64,000 bases of DNA from Cucumis sativus. Its lineage: Eukaryota > Streptophyta > Magnoliopsida > Cucurbitales > Cucurbitaceae. Every line of letters begins with the position of its first letter. The stretch's first letter is position 1. Location: NCBI RefSeq assembly GCF_000004075.3, contig NC_026657.2, positions 6,820,001 to 6,884,000 of the forward strand, given 5' to 3'. Of this stretch, positions 12,670 to 24,051 are shown piece by piece. The notes under the pieces were generated by a model. That model did not search any database. It saw only the letters and a list, made by a program, of their open reading frames with translations, and had not been told where the DNA came from. The position numbers and the translations under genes were made by a program.

Positions 12670-13595
12670 AGTTGATACAATCAATAGCAATATGTTGGAT
12701 ATGAAGTTTGTAATTCATGAACGATTGCAAAGATTTCAGAATACTGCTATCGAATCAAAATTGTTGGATTGAAGTTCTTATGTACAATCACCATGATTCA
12801 CAACATCACATTTTTTATCCAAAACCAATTTTGGAAATCAAAGGATTGTTGTCTACAAGGCAATCTTTGATTGTGTAATTCAAATCACTACATAATCTCA
12901 CAACAACAAATTTATCTTTTTCATTTGATCAAATTTCTGTTATGATTGCCCAAGCATTGTTATGTTTGAATGGTGATTCTTTGACTTAAAAAGATAAGTT
13001 TTCTTTTGAAGAAACTTTAATATACACAGTATTTCATATTTTTGGACTCAACTTTATTGGTTGAAGTAGATGGTGTATAGTGTATTTAGAAGAGAATATG
13101 ATAGTTAATGACAATTTATAAATATAGTAAAATCTTTTAAAATATTATGAGTTAGAGCATATAAAAAAGGTTGATCTATTACTTATAGAATAAAATTACC
13201 TATAGATTTGATGTTGGTAATTGAATTTTTTTAAAAATGTTAGTATCCATAGTTATTTTTTCTAAAATCGAGAAATTAGGGATCAAAAAGTGAAAGGAAC
13301 CGAGAATTGGGCCTTCTTCCACACAAAGCCCAAACATCCTTCTAAAAATTCCAAATCTCCAAAATACCCTTTAGGGAGTAAGGGTGAAATCTGGGTCGAC
13401 GGTAGTCTTGCATAGGAAAGTCAGATAATCGGACGGTGTGAAAGGAAGAACATCAAGAGTACCGGTTTTGCTTTGCGGTTTAAAATGAATCGATTTGCGT
13501 CATTAGGGCTTCTTTGAAAAAAGAAAAGACACAGCCTTTCTCTTCCTCTCTCTCCTAGGGTTTCTCTGTTCTGTTCGAATCCGAGAATCTCCAAG
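12670..13595. other. Intergenic region and RS31 promoter
   Basis: The left part is AT-rich and probably includes the delta-like gene's 3' end. The right part (about 13300-13595) is the RS31 promoter and leader. No coding sequence is seen. Confidence 0.6.
13306..13562 (+). promoter_or_regulatory. Site II elements and telo-box upstream of RS31
   Basis: TGGGCC near 13308 and AGCCCA near 13326 are site II (TCP-type) motifs. TAGGGTTT near 13557 is a telo-box just before the presumed 5'UTR splice donor at 13596. The pairing of site II with a telo-box is a known signature of plant ribosome, translation and RNA-processing genes, which fits an SR splicing factor. Use of these sites is inferred. Confidence 0.6.
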
Positions 13596-13879
13596 GTTTG
13601 TTCTCTTCAATCCTTTGGTAATTGATCCAATCGATCGTTTTACTTTTCGTTTCTGGTCAAACCCCCAAACTAAGTTATTTCCTTTCTTTCATCGTTTGAT
13701 TCGAAAGAACATAGGTCGATTCATGTCGATGAAGTTGTTTATTATATATATATATACACACACATATATGGAGGAAGCTGTTATCTTTTTTTCACTTTTC
13801 GTCTGATTAACGTTCGAGCTTATTGATTTCGCTTTGTTTCGGTTTCGTATTTTCTACAGTACGATCTTTTGTAGCAACG

Positions 13880-16566
13880 ATGAGGCCGATATTTGTTGGG
13901 AACTTTGGGTATGACACCCGGCAATCTGAGCTGGAGCGCTTATTCTCTAAATATGGGAGAGTTGAAAGGATCGACATGAAATCTGGTATATTGCAATTTC
14001 TTTAATGTAGTATGCCATTTTTAACAAAGATGTTAGTAAGTGGGTCATAACTTGTGCAGATTGTATTGTACGAAGGATCCCTTCTGTGGTCAGCTTTGAG
14101 TGAATTGATTGTCTTGAATATTGCTCTTAAAACCTTTTTTTTTTTGGTATTGCCATCGGTGGAATGAGTGTGTTGTAATGTGAAACTGTATTAAGATAAT
14201 AGATGCACCAAAATGATCATGTTCATTTTGGTGTCATACGCATTGGATGTTGCATCTGGATTATTGATGTGTGTTTTAATCTGAAATCTTTGATGTTCTT
14301 GAAGAACCATACTCCTCTTGGCTCACAGTTGTCTGCATGTATGCATTGATGGTTAGTATTGTCAAGTATAATTCCTACTTTTAAGCTTCATAGCTTGGAG
14401 TTTTGTTTGGTTTTTTTTTTTTCTAACATTCTTACATGTGGATGTTTGTGCATTCACTGGAATCAGCTTACGTTTTCCTTGCTAACTGAAATTGCTTACT
14501 TTGGGCATGAGTTTTAAATGATCTTTATTTTCTGGAAAATATCCTTGGTCCTCACCCACCTTGCCTTACATCGTATGAAGTTATATGTAAATCAACGATT
14601 TTGGAAATTTTGGCTATAGGGTTTATTAAATTGTGGTATTATAGTGCAAGGCTTCTCCACAGATACTAACACTAAGTGTAAAAGTAATATCACGTTTTTA
14701 TGATTAATACTAAAACCGATGTTTTTTACATAATAAAATCCAGTTCAGTGACATGGATGCATAGCTATTATGCTGTGAATATCATCCAATGGTCCATTTT
14801 TCTGATGAAAACTTAATGGCAGGCACAATTGCTATTTTTATGGGGAAAACCTCCATATAAGATGTTTCTTTTGACGCAGGAATTTCTTCTAAGGAAAATG
14901 AGCCAAGCTCCTATCTGGGCTCACCACCATGACACCATCTGTGCATTAAAATTAATTTGGAAGGAAACTTCCTGCTTGCCTGCTTACCTTCACCTACAGA
15001 TAGCATCATCCTGATTTTTCTTCAATCAATCATTCGTCATTCATCTACCTCATCACTTAAGTTGCAATACACCAGAATCGTCTTAATGGATTGATCTTTA
15101 TCTCATGCCTCATCAATTAAGTTGCAATTCATCAGAATCGTGTTAATGGATTGATCTTTATCTCATGCCTTGCCTATCTATCACCACTGATCATAGGACA
15201 TCACTGAAATCTGATCATGCCTTCCATATGATAATAGTGGCTGAATGAAATCTATCATGCCTTCCATTTGATAATAGTGGCTGAATGAAATCTGTCATGC
15301 CATGCCTTCCATATCTGAACTCGTGCTGTGTGAAGGTGAAGGATAGTTGAATTTTTGGATTAAAACCTTAAGTAGGCAACCATCTTAGTCCATCATGCAA
15401 CGTCTCTACCGCTATATGTGCATCAGTCCTCCCATATTTGCAGGTGTTGTATTTTTTATAGTTTATCCCAGGGAGAGAATTCAAGGGGCTGAGTGACAAT
15501 ACCTGCTTAATGGATGATGCTTCAACAGCTTACCAGTTTTGTATGTCTAATTGTTATTATTTGGCAGGTTTTGCCTTTGTTTACTTTGAAGATGAGAGGG
15601 ATGCTGAAGATGCCATTCGGGGACTTGATAACTTGCCATTTGGTTATGATAGGCGCAGATTGTCTGTGGAATGGGCCAGGGTAGACCTCTCTCACTACGT
15701 TTTTCTGTGCCCTTCGTTCTTCCTTTTGAGTTTATGCATGTTAGAAGCTGTTTTTTTTTTTTCATGATTAGTAGATAGGTATTTTGTTCTAACTTTTGGG
15801 TTGGGTTGGTTTAGGGTGAACGAGGTCGTCATCGCGATGGGTCCAAGTCAATGGCAAATCAGAGGCCAACAAAAACCCTGTTTGTGATAAATTTCGACCC
15901 CATACGTACAAGAGTACGTGATATTGAAAGACACTTCGAACCTTATGGGAAAGTTCTCAATGTTCGGATCAGAAGGAACTTTGCATTTGTACAATTTGAA
16001 ACGCAGGAGGATGCCACAAAAGCCCTTGAGTGTACCCACATGAGGTAAGCTTTGTCTTGATTCTCCTGCATGCGTGCTCTTTCTATTTGGTGTATTTATT
16101 TTCTTCTCTCTTATGGACGTGAAGTATTTGTACTGTGCCTTATAATTTTGCAGCAAGATACTAGACAGGGTTGTATCAGTTGAATATGCTTTGAGGGATG
16201 ATGGTGAGAGGGGTGATCCTTTTGATGAAAGCCCTCGAAGAGCAGGTGGTTATGGGCGACCAGGGGATAGTCCCTACCGGAGGTCTCCAAGTCCGGTGTT
16301 TCGCCGTCGACCAAGTCCTGACTATGGGCGAGCTCATAGCCCTGCTTATGACAGATATAATGGACCTTATGAACGACGTAGGAGTCCTGATTATGGTAGG
16401 AATCGAAGCCCTGAATACGGTGGTAGATTTCGCAGGTATTTATTGTTCTTTGATAGTTTGCACAGCCTGCCTTTTGAGTTACCATAGCTTGTAGTTGAAG
16501 CTAACTGTCCGTTTTCCTGATGTCTTTGTTGGCAGCCGTTCACCCATTCGAAGGTCAAGAACCTGA
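13880..16566 (+). CDS. RS31: SR splicing factor RS31-like (two RRMs plus RS tail)
   Basis: Five coding exons: 13880-13985, 15568-15680, 15815-16044, 16154-16435 and 16536-16566. They sum to 762 nt, 253 residues. RRM1 (1-72) carries RNP2 IFVGNF and RNP1 [11 protein letters not shown]2 (about 94-160) carries TLFVINF and NFAFVQFE, and joins RRM1 through the [11 protein letters not shown] linker. The tail has repeated RRxSPDYGR units and ends [10 protein letters not shown]. This is the plant-specific RS subfamily (RS31/RS40/RS41): a nuclear speckle protein for splice-site choice. A likely 5'UTR intron is 13596-13859. Intron 1 (1,582 nt) splits RRM1 between RNP2 and RNP1, exactly where RS-family genes carry a long, alternatively spliced intron known for autoregulation and light response. 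The neighbouring DUF4079 gene is also its neighbour in Arabidopsis. Confidence 0.95.
15050..15170. repeat. 60-bp tandem repeat, two copies, in RS31 intron 1
   Basis: The segment beginning GTTGCAATACACCAGAATCG at 15061 recurs at 15121 with only a few differences, giving an exact 60-bp spacing. Confidence 0.85.
15204..15313. repeat. 40-bp tandem repeat, about 2.7 copies, in RS31 intron 1
   Basis: TCATGCCTTCC recurs with 40-bp spacing at 15215 and 15255, and TCATGC again at 15295; each is followed or preceded by ATAATAGTGGCTGAATGAAA. The third copy is interrupted by a short CATGC duplication. Confidence 0.85.
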
Positions 16567-17346
16567 AGGAAATCTATTGTTGAATTTTCAGTAGTTATGT
16601 TCTTAGGTTTAGGTCTGTGGAGTGTGTTAAGAGATGGTTACAAGTTCCTGTACAACCCTCGTATTTTTAACTCTTTGGAAAAACAACTGTTGGTAGATTT
16701 GAGATGTTGAAGGAAACACTTTCTATCTGTTTTTAACTAGTGGGTTTTATCCAACAAGTTCCGGCTATCACGTCTTCCCAATTGTTCACTTATCAACAAT
16801 CAAATCCAGCATCAATGCAATTGAAGTGTTAATTCCTGTATCGAAATATAGGGGTTTCTACAAATATTTTGCATTGATTTTGAATATGCTAGAAAATACA
16901 GTTTTGATTACTTTGTATCATTGATAGACGGGTTTGAAGAAATTATAATCTATCTCTTATGGCTCAACCTTCATAAATTGAAGGTGTTTGAAGGATAAGG
17001 TGGCAGTAGAGATTTTAATGTAGATGTAAGCAAAACAGTGCAATAGGTCCCATCTTAATTTGCCTCTCCATCAATCTGAATGGTCACCTGCTTCTTCTTT
17101 CAGTCTCTCTGAATGGCCAAACTTCTTTGAGTGTTACATTTTGTGTTCATTGCATGCATATAAGTTTCTTATATTATGTTTCCCCAATTGCTAAACAAGC
17201 TGGACTGAAAGTTAAGTTTACCTTTTAACTATAGATATTGCTTGCAAAAGGGTGAATTGCATAGTATTGGAAATAGATTGAATAGCATAATGAGAAAATG
17301 TTTGTACAAACAAGAAAGGGAAGAAAGAAAGTAAAAGAAAGCAATT
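16567..17346. other. Convergent intergenic region, RS31 and Yippee 3' ends
   Basis: About 780 bp holding the two 3' untranslated regions. No coding signal or notable repeat is seen. Confidence 0.6.
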
Positions 17347-17805
17347 TTAGGAAGAAGCAGGGGTGATCTTGAACTTCTCCAAAACCACCTTGCCTTCTTT
17401 GTACTTCTGTGTAACATTATAAGCCTTGATGTATTTCCAACCCAATAGTTGTCCACACTCATTACAATACAAATCACGTACTTTGTAGTTTCCAGTTATT
17501 AACATCTTGTTTTCTTCAGCTCCCTCTCTAACATTCTTTGCTTCATAGAACAAGAACGCTCTTCCTTTCACCGACTACAACAACAACGACATTCAAAATC
17601 AAACACAAACACAAACCCACCATCAACATCAACCTCATCACCTAATTCATTCATTCCGTTAAAATCTAAGAACAAAATACTAAATTTCTTTGCCACTCAC
17701 CTGAAACCCTTTTGAAATTATGTCATCGTGTCTTGATATTTGATTCCTGCAATTATGGCAACTGTAAACCCTTTCTCTGATCAAATCCTCCACCGATGGA
17801 TTCAT
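17347..17805 (-). CDS. Yippee-like zinc-binding protein
   Basis: Two exons on the minus strand: 17805-17701 and 17574-17347, giving 110 residues in phase 0. The start MNPSVEDL at 17805 is chosen over upstream frame because family members begin close to the first CxxC and the upstream stretch is a low-complexity CTTT leader. The zinc ligands are two CxxC knuckles, CHNC near residues 17-20 and CNEC in exon 2, with the Yippee core FxxSxxxx[13 protein letters not shown] and LGWKYIKAY between and after. Family length is about 105-130 residues. Yippee proteins share the cereblon/Mis18 fold and probably bind a ligand or protein partner; plant members are poorly characterised. A (CTTT)n tract sits at 17819-17846, immediately upstream of the start. 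Confidence 0.92.
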
Positions 17806-19105
17806 GGTTTCCTCAACCTTCCTTCTTTCTTTCTTTCTTTCTTTCTCTCTAAACAGAAAATCAACACTCAGAATGCTATGTAAAGTTGTTCCTTTTAAAA
17901 GGTTCAACTTTTGCCAATTGGTGCCGATCATTCAGGGATTTTCTTAACTACAAATATTTCCCTATTTCATAAAATAAATACCGTTTTCTTAATACGATTT
18001 TAATGAAAACTTGGTTCTTTTAAAATACTGTTCAAATCAAATCAAATCAAAGAGGTTTAAATTTTCGTTTATATTATTTTTTATAATAACTTTTCTGCTT
18101 ACTTCTAAATCCGAACTAAACATTTTGAAAGGGACATTTCAACTTCCGCAAGATATGTGTGGATAAAAAGTTCACAAGTAGTACCTTTTTTTTGTTTTTA
18201 TTTATTTATTTTTCCCAAAGAGTTCATCTAGTTTTGTACATCCAAGATAATGTAATTTTGTGGCTAAACTAATCATTAAGCTATACGAGTGCATAAATGC
18301 CTTAGGCCCCTGTTATTTTCTGTATTTATCCATCAAATTATAGGTCCTATATAATTGGAAAACTTTGGAAGTTCCTAAATGGTTTTGTATCAATTAAAAT
18401 TTGATTTTCATTTTAAGGATGTTAGTCAGTTTTAATGTAAGTTAAGATTGTCTTTTACATGTTTTCTACCCATCAAAAGTTTGAGATGAATAGTTGACCT
18501 AAAGAGTTCATTTACTTTTTTTATAGTTGTAGGAACTTGTTTTCAAGAGTTACCTTCAATCGTTGTTACAACAGTTCATAAAGCATCTATTGTCTTTCAA
18601 AATTTAATAGTTGATGGTGGAGATATATATAATATCAATATTAATTAATCCTCTCTCTAACTTATGAGATTGAAATATATAGAGACTTGATAAGGTTAAC
18701 TTTTGAAGACTACATGCTCATGAACCCTCGATTGATCTGAAAACTTAAACTAACTGGATCTAACAATGGTCCTAACACAGTGAAAGGTTGTTCCGTAGTC
18801 AAAATTCTTTCTGTTGGATTGAATGAAGAGTTAGAAGTTGAGAAAGGAGAAATGAGTGAATACCAGTTCATTTTTTTTTATGGATGTGTTGCACAGAGTT
18901 CAACTCCAGAAGTACAAAAAGAATCTACTTTTAGGACAGCGACTTCTAAGAAAACGAGACGTGCCCAGCAAAGAGATTCAAACTTTTACAGTATCATGAT
19001 GTCCCTTCTCTGATGCTTCATCAAGAGAGGGAGTTCACAAAACGAAAAGAAAAAACCCAACACAAAATCAGAAAAAAAAAATTGTAGGTAATCTTGTATG
19101 TGCAC
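17806..19105. other. Intergenic region between Yippee and WNK genes
   Basis: Promoter of the Yippee gene on the left (with the CTTT tract), 3' flank of the WNK gene on the right, and AT-rich DNA between. The open frame 18780-19013 has no recognisable domain and starts from a non-ATG codon; I do not call it. Confidence 0.55.
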
Positions 19106-22100
19106 TCAATGAATCAGTTTCTTCTTTGCAATCCATCTCCTTCTGGTGGCCTCTAGTGCCTCCTCTCTCATTCGAGAAAGCTCATCAAACAGTTGCCGAT
19201 AATGTGTCTCGATAGCATCGATTTCCATCTTCAGTTCAGCATCGAGATCCTTGTCTGTTAACGATAACGAAGAGCAACTGCTTGTCAAGCTCATCACATT
19301 AGATGCTTCACTTGGAGCAGGCATTGACACCACCGAGTTCTTCGCAAAATAATCCATGGGAGTGAAGATTCCAACATCACCAACATTTCTTTGAAATTTG
19401 TCTTCAACAACATATGATGAACCGTGGTGCTCTAGTTCTGCAATCGACCAGCTCGAGCCTTTTGAACTTCCATCGATATTGGAACAATCAAACACCTTAG
19501 CACTTTTGGTAGAGCAATCGTCGACCAGTAACTCCAACGCAAATGAAGCATGTGAATTCAAGTCCTCAAAATTAGCCAAACTAGGTGAAGAAGGGCAAGT
19601 ATCAAAAATGTGACCAGCGGAAATATCAGTAGTCCAGCCATCTTCTTCAGATTGCAGACAATCCTTTTGAGTACCACACCCCAACCCAGAAGAAATGTCT
19701 TGTGCGACCAATCCATCATGACTCCCAGTTAAGATTGAACCCCAAGCAGATCCTATAGATGATTTAGCACTTTTAAGGAAAGGGGGGGCGCTGAAAAGAC
19801 TCAATTCTCCATTTGAGGAATAAACAGACAAGGGCTTCCATTCAGGTATAAGCTTTGTTATCAAAAAATCAATAAATTCAGCTATGAAATCCACATCATG
19901 ATTTATCAACTCCAACTGTTCAGCCATTTCAGCAGCAACTGACAATGCAGTATCAGAATCGAGATAAAACGTAAAATGTATATTCCTCACTCGACCTGCA
20001 AGTTTAAGTATTGTTTTTTGGGGGGTAAGAAACCAACTTTCATTGAAAAAAACTAACAATTGCACAAGAACATGCAGATAACAAGTCTACAAAAAGAGTT
20101 CTCAACAAAGTACATAGACGAGAACTTTAGCAAGTTAAAAATGTAATTGACGTTGATAATGAGGAAGGAAAAAAAGCCAATCAGGTAGAGAAAGGGAAAA
20201 GGTGAGTCTAAAAGTTAAGCTTACCATTTGAGTCTGCAATACGCAGAGTTAATGCCACAGAGTTATCGTCATTCTTATTTCCACGTAACCTGAACTCATT
20301 GTTCTTATTCATTGTCTGGAATTCCACGACTGGAAAGCGTGGACTCCCGCTATTGCTTTCAGCATAAGTGCTTAAAGAATGTATTTTTTGGTCAATGTCA
20401 ATGTCCATGGAAATAGGTCCACTCTTGGGCAAATTTATTGATTTAGAAACCTGATTAGATAGCTGTAGGGGATTGCGTGCCGATTCCTTTGGGTTCTCAA
20501 CTTGAAGGAACGAGTCTTTAAGAAGCTCTTTTGCAGACAACCTCTCGTGCACTGGAACCAAACATTTATTGATGAATTCCATGGTCCGTGGATCACTCAC
20601 CTTAGCAAGGGAAGCAGGTTTAATACCCTGATTAAGAAGAAGGTCAGCATTGATATTATGGACCTATGGTCACAAAAGACAGTTAACGTGTAGCATGACG
20701 ATGAAGTGATGATTGTTTTGCTTACAGATGTAACTTTCCTAAAGATCTGAGCTGGATTTTTACATTCACTATATGGATACTCAAAGGTCACCATCTCCAG
20801 CATGCACATCCCAAAAGAATATACATCAACAAGCTCATTGTACTCCTCTTCATAAAGCTCAGGAGCCATGAACTCAGGAGTTCCTTGAATAAAGAAAAAA
20901 GAATTTCAGTACTTTTTCCCCTATTTTGTGTTTCTATTTAAATTAAGACGAGAGGTGATACACATTAATTTGTTGAAGTACCAATTACACTACGAGCGGT
21001 AGGCTGCTGCATAACAATTGCTAATCCAAGATCTCCAATTTTAACTTCTCCATGATTTCCATTAATAAAAATGTTATCGCCTTTCAAATCTCTATGAATA
21101 ATGGGAGGATCATGACTGTGAAGATAAACCAACCCTCGGAGAATCTGTCGCGCCCAATTCTTTATGGCCTTCATATCAACATGTTTATGCTTTTTACGAT
21201 ATCTGATAGCCAAAAGGCAAGCATTTAACTAACCAGAAAATTAAGTCAGCACTATATAAACAAAAAGACTGAATACATACTGCCTCAAACTCCCAGATGT
21301 GAAGAGCTCAGTGATCATGTTGACTGTTTTCTTCTTATCATCCACCCAAGAATTATAGAACTTGATAATATTCTCATGTTTTAATGATTTAAGTAGATGT
21401 ACTTCAGAGTACAACTTTTCCAAATCCTCAGGTGATTGCAAGAAACCATCAATCCTAACTTGATTCCAGGCAACTTCAATTCCATCCACTTCGTCGAATG
21501 CCTTGTAACTAAATACAGGGGGAAAAGAAAATAGAAATTCTTAGAAACCACCAAAAGAATCCTTCATACAGTTTTCTCTACTAAAGCAAATACATTTCAC
21601 AAGACATCTAAAAAGCAGTAAGAGAACAGAGTTATCAAGTCTAAGAACCATACACTGTCTTGAAAGCGCCCCTTCCCAGGATTTCATCGTACTGTTGTCC
21701 ACAGACGAGGGAAAAGAGATGAATACACAAATTTAAATAAATAACTGAAGGAAACAAAAGTGCAAACCAGAAGCAGGAGAAATTATTTGAAGAGGCTGCC
21801 ACAACGTAGCTGACAATTTTGCACCATTGGATGTATTGAAGAAAGTTGTTAAATGTACTTTGAACTTGTGTCTAGTGGTTATTAGGAGCAAGCACATTTT
21901 TTAATCTACCAATGCCACATTTTCCCGACCTCGTTGAATAAACTTTCCAGAAAGAGACACCACACAACTTATCCTCACTGTCAATGGAAGTAAATGGTCT
22001 AAAACACAAACTAAACTATTCAAAAGAAAATACAAGTCTGGGTTGTGTTTCTTTTGTCCTGAAGTGAAAACTTGCATTCCAAGGCATATATTGTATTGTT

Positions 22101-22417
22101 TTCTTTTAATTGGGGAAACAAATATTCTAACAGGGATGACCTAGAGACGATTGAATCTTGAGATAACTTAATATAGCCGGATGTGGAATAATGAATCAAT
22201 AAAACAGATCTCAAGAACATAGCCACGTGCATCAAAGTTGTTCAAAATTGAAAAATACAGAAAAAATAATTGTTACCCATGAATAAAAAAACTCAGTTAT
22301 CTAAAATTTCAATATAGAATGAAGCAGAGCAATTAAAATAAATCCCAGCATTCAGTATTATACCCGAACGTATCGACCGGTAGGATCTTTTTCAGCAGCA
22401 TTATCAGGAGACTCCAT
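19106..22417 (-). CDS. WNK kinase, WNK8/WNK10 type
   Basis: Seven exons on the minus strand: 22417-22364, 21691-21654, 21508-21281, 21202-20982, 20883-20726, 20627-20225 and 19995-19106. They sum to 1,992 nt, 663 residues. The kinase shows the WNK hallmark: Asn46 (VAWN) where other kinases have the beta-3 lysine, with Lys29 in the glycine loop (GRGAFKTVY) as the substitute. The catalytic loop reads HRDLKGDN (143-150), the magnesium loop GDLGLA (163-168), and the activation segment GTPEFMAPE (181-189). A C-terminal OSR1-like domain follows (exons 6-7), and the tail ends in a basic RRRWIAKKK helix. WNK8-type kinases phosphorylate V-ATPase subunit C and RGS1 and affect flowering time (known of Arabidopsis). 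An in-frame ATG at 22476 would add 19 residues. Intron 6 carries a dispersed-repeat tail. Confidence 0.93.
20008..20080 (-). repeat. Dispersed repeat tail in WNK intron 6 (LINE-3'-end-like)
   Basis: The stretch GTAAGAAACCAACTTTCATT plus following A-rich DNA resembles, in reverse orientation, the tails at 42745-42880. It is probably the 3' end of an L1-type LINE; the family name is inferred from the shared tail only. Confidence 0.4.
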
Positions 22418-24051
22418 ACTTCCAAATAACGCACTAATCGGATCAGCTAGGCACTCATTTTTGCTACAAAAAACATGTCGCTACCAGGAAGAGAAGGATT
22501 GAAAGAAAAGAAAAGAGAGAGAAAAAAAAAAGACAAGAAAGGGAAAAAAAACGACAAAATTTGCAGAAGTCAAATTTGGTTAGTCGAAGAAATTAGAGCA
22601 ATCGTCGTCGGTGAACCCAGATTGGAATTCGACAACGACGATGCTCTGAAAAGGCTTCAGAGGCAATGCAAAAAGAATCGAATGCCGATCGCAAGCGAAA
22701 TCGGCATTCCATATCAAAGGGCAATGGCGATGAATCCTTAGAACTGGCAGGCCCTGTTTCCATACCATATAAAAAATTCCCTTGAATCCTAAAGCACCAC
22801 ACAATTCTCGAACACCATTTTGATCAAATGAATAAAGTCTCCCCCCCCAAAAAAAAAAAAACAAAAAACTCAGGCAGAAAACTAAAGAAAGTGCCGAAAG
22901 AAGAAAAGGGAAATGTAAAATGGAATTTGTATTGTGAATAAAAGAGAGATGGAAAACGAATCAGAAGGGAAGATTGGTCTCGATTCTGGTTTTCAGAGAT
23001 TTCAGCGAAATTGAAGGGAAGAACAAACACTTGTTTGGTTGGAAGGAAACTCAAAAAGAATATTGTTTGAATATGAATTTGAATGTTACCATTTTTGGAA
23101 AATACCTTCATCTCATTAAAATTATTCCTTATTTTGTACATTTTCCAAAGTTTAGAGGATTAATTAGAATTAGGGTATGCTGATATGGATTATTGTCACG
23201 TCATATTTTTCTTCTTTTAATGAAAATTTGATAGAATGGTGATAACAGTTTTGATGTTTTGTTGTTTGTGTTTTAAAATTAAGTCGAACATACCAATTTC
23301 GTGTTGTTATCTATTGTTAATAAAGTAGCATTTGTGAAAGAAAACTCGTTTGCCTTTACTTCGGTCTCATTCGAGGTTGGGGTGGGCAAGTTCCCCTTGC
23401 ATCCCTTGTCCCTTAGTCTAAATTAATGCACAACCTTTACTTACTAACATTTTTTTTAAAGTCTAGGACATACTTTTAAATTGAAAAATGGTTTTTAATA
23501 AGGAAAAAAACAATAGCATTGATTTAAATATCCACAAACTGTTGAAGTTAAAAAGAAAAAGTTGATTCCACAAATTTTGAATCCTCCAAACTAAAAAAAT
23601 AAAATTATAAATTAAAATGTAAAATTTCAAAATCTCACAAAATTTTTAAAACAAGAACGTATTGTTAAAACAATAATCAGTCCTTAATTGTTTTAATATC
23701 TTTCAACTAAATGATTAGTTTAGTGATGTTTTTAGTAGTAAATAGTAAGAGTGATTTTGAAGAAAGGGCGGGCAAAATATGAGAAGGAATTGGAGACAAC
23801 CAAAAGGGAAAAAAAGAGAGAGTAACATTTCCAAATATAGACGAAAATTAGCAAAAATGTTAAAACTTTAGATCCGCCGACGGTACCCATTTCTAACGAG
23901 AGGGTCCCGGTCCCGATGGTTCACTGGCCACCCTCACTCAGATCGCCGTTGTCGTTGTCTTCTTCTTCTCAATTCCCTTCAATTCCACACTCATCCATTT
24001 CAACACTCCTTTAAAGCTCTTGAGGTTTCTTCCCAAATTCTCAGGAAGTCG
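22418..24051. other. Divergent promoter region, WNK (-) and FKGP (+)
   Basis: About 1.6 kb. Right of the WNK start are A-rich stretches (22495-22560 and 22846-22868), probably leader DNA that reads TC-rich on the minus strand. The FKGP side (23870-24051) contains a pyrimidine-rich leader. No coding sequence is supported between them; the open frame 22475-22741 is antisense to the presumed WNK leader. Confidence 0.55.

Larger units (their letters stand above)
13986..15567 (+). other. Long intron 1 of RS31 with candidate alternative exon and tandem repeats
   Basis: The intron contains several possible internal acceptors (CAG at 14877-14879 and CTACAG near 14995-15000) and ends in TTGGCAG. Two tandem repeats sit in its 3' third: a 60-bp unit repeated about twice (15050-15170) and a 40-bp unit repeated about 2.7 times (15204-15313). 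An unspliced or partly spliced product would soon meet stops, as expected for a poison cassette. The alternative splicing is known for the family; the particular sites here are inference. Confidence 0.55.

Noticed and set aside
18780-19013. 77-residue open frame between Yippee and WNK genes
   Set aside because: No recognisable domain, non-ATG first codon and no splice context; treated as chance.
22475-22741. Lys-rich open frame beside the WNK start
   Set aside because: Antisense to the probable WNK leader, low complexity, no domain.
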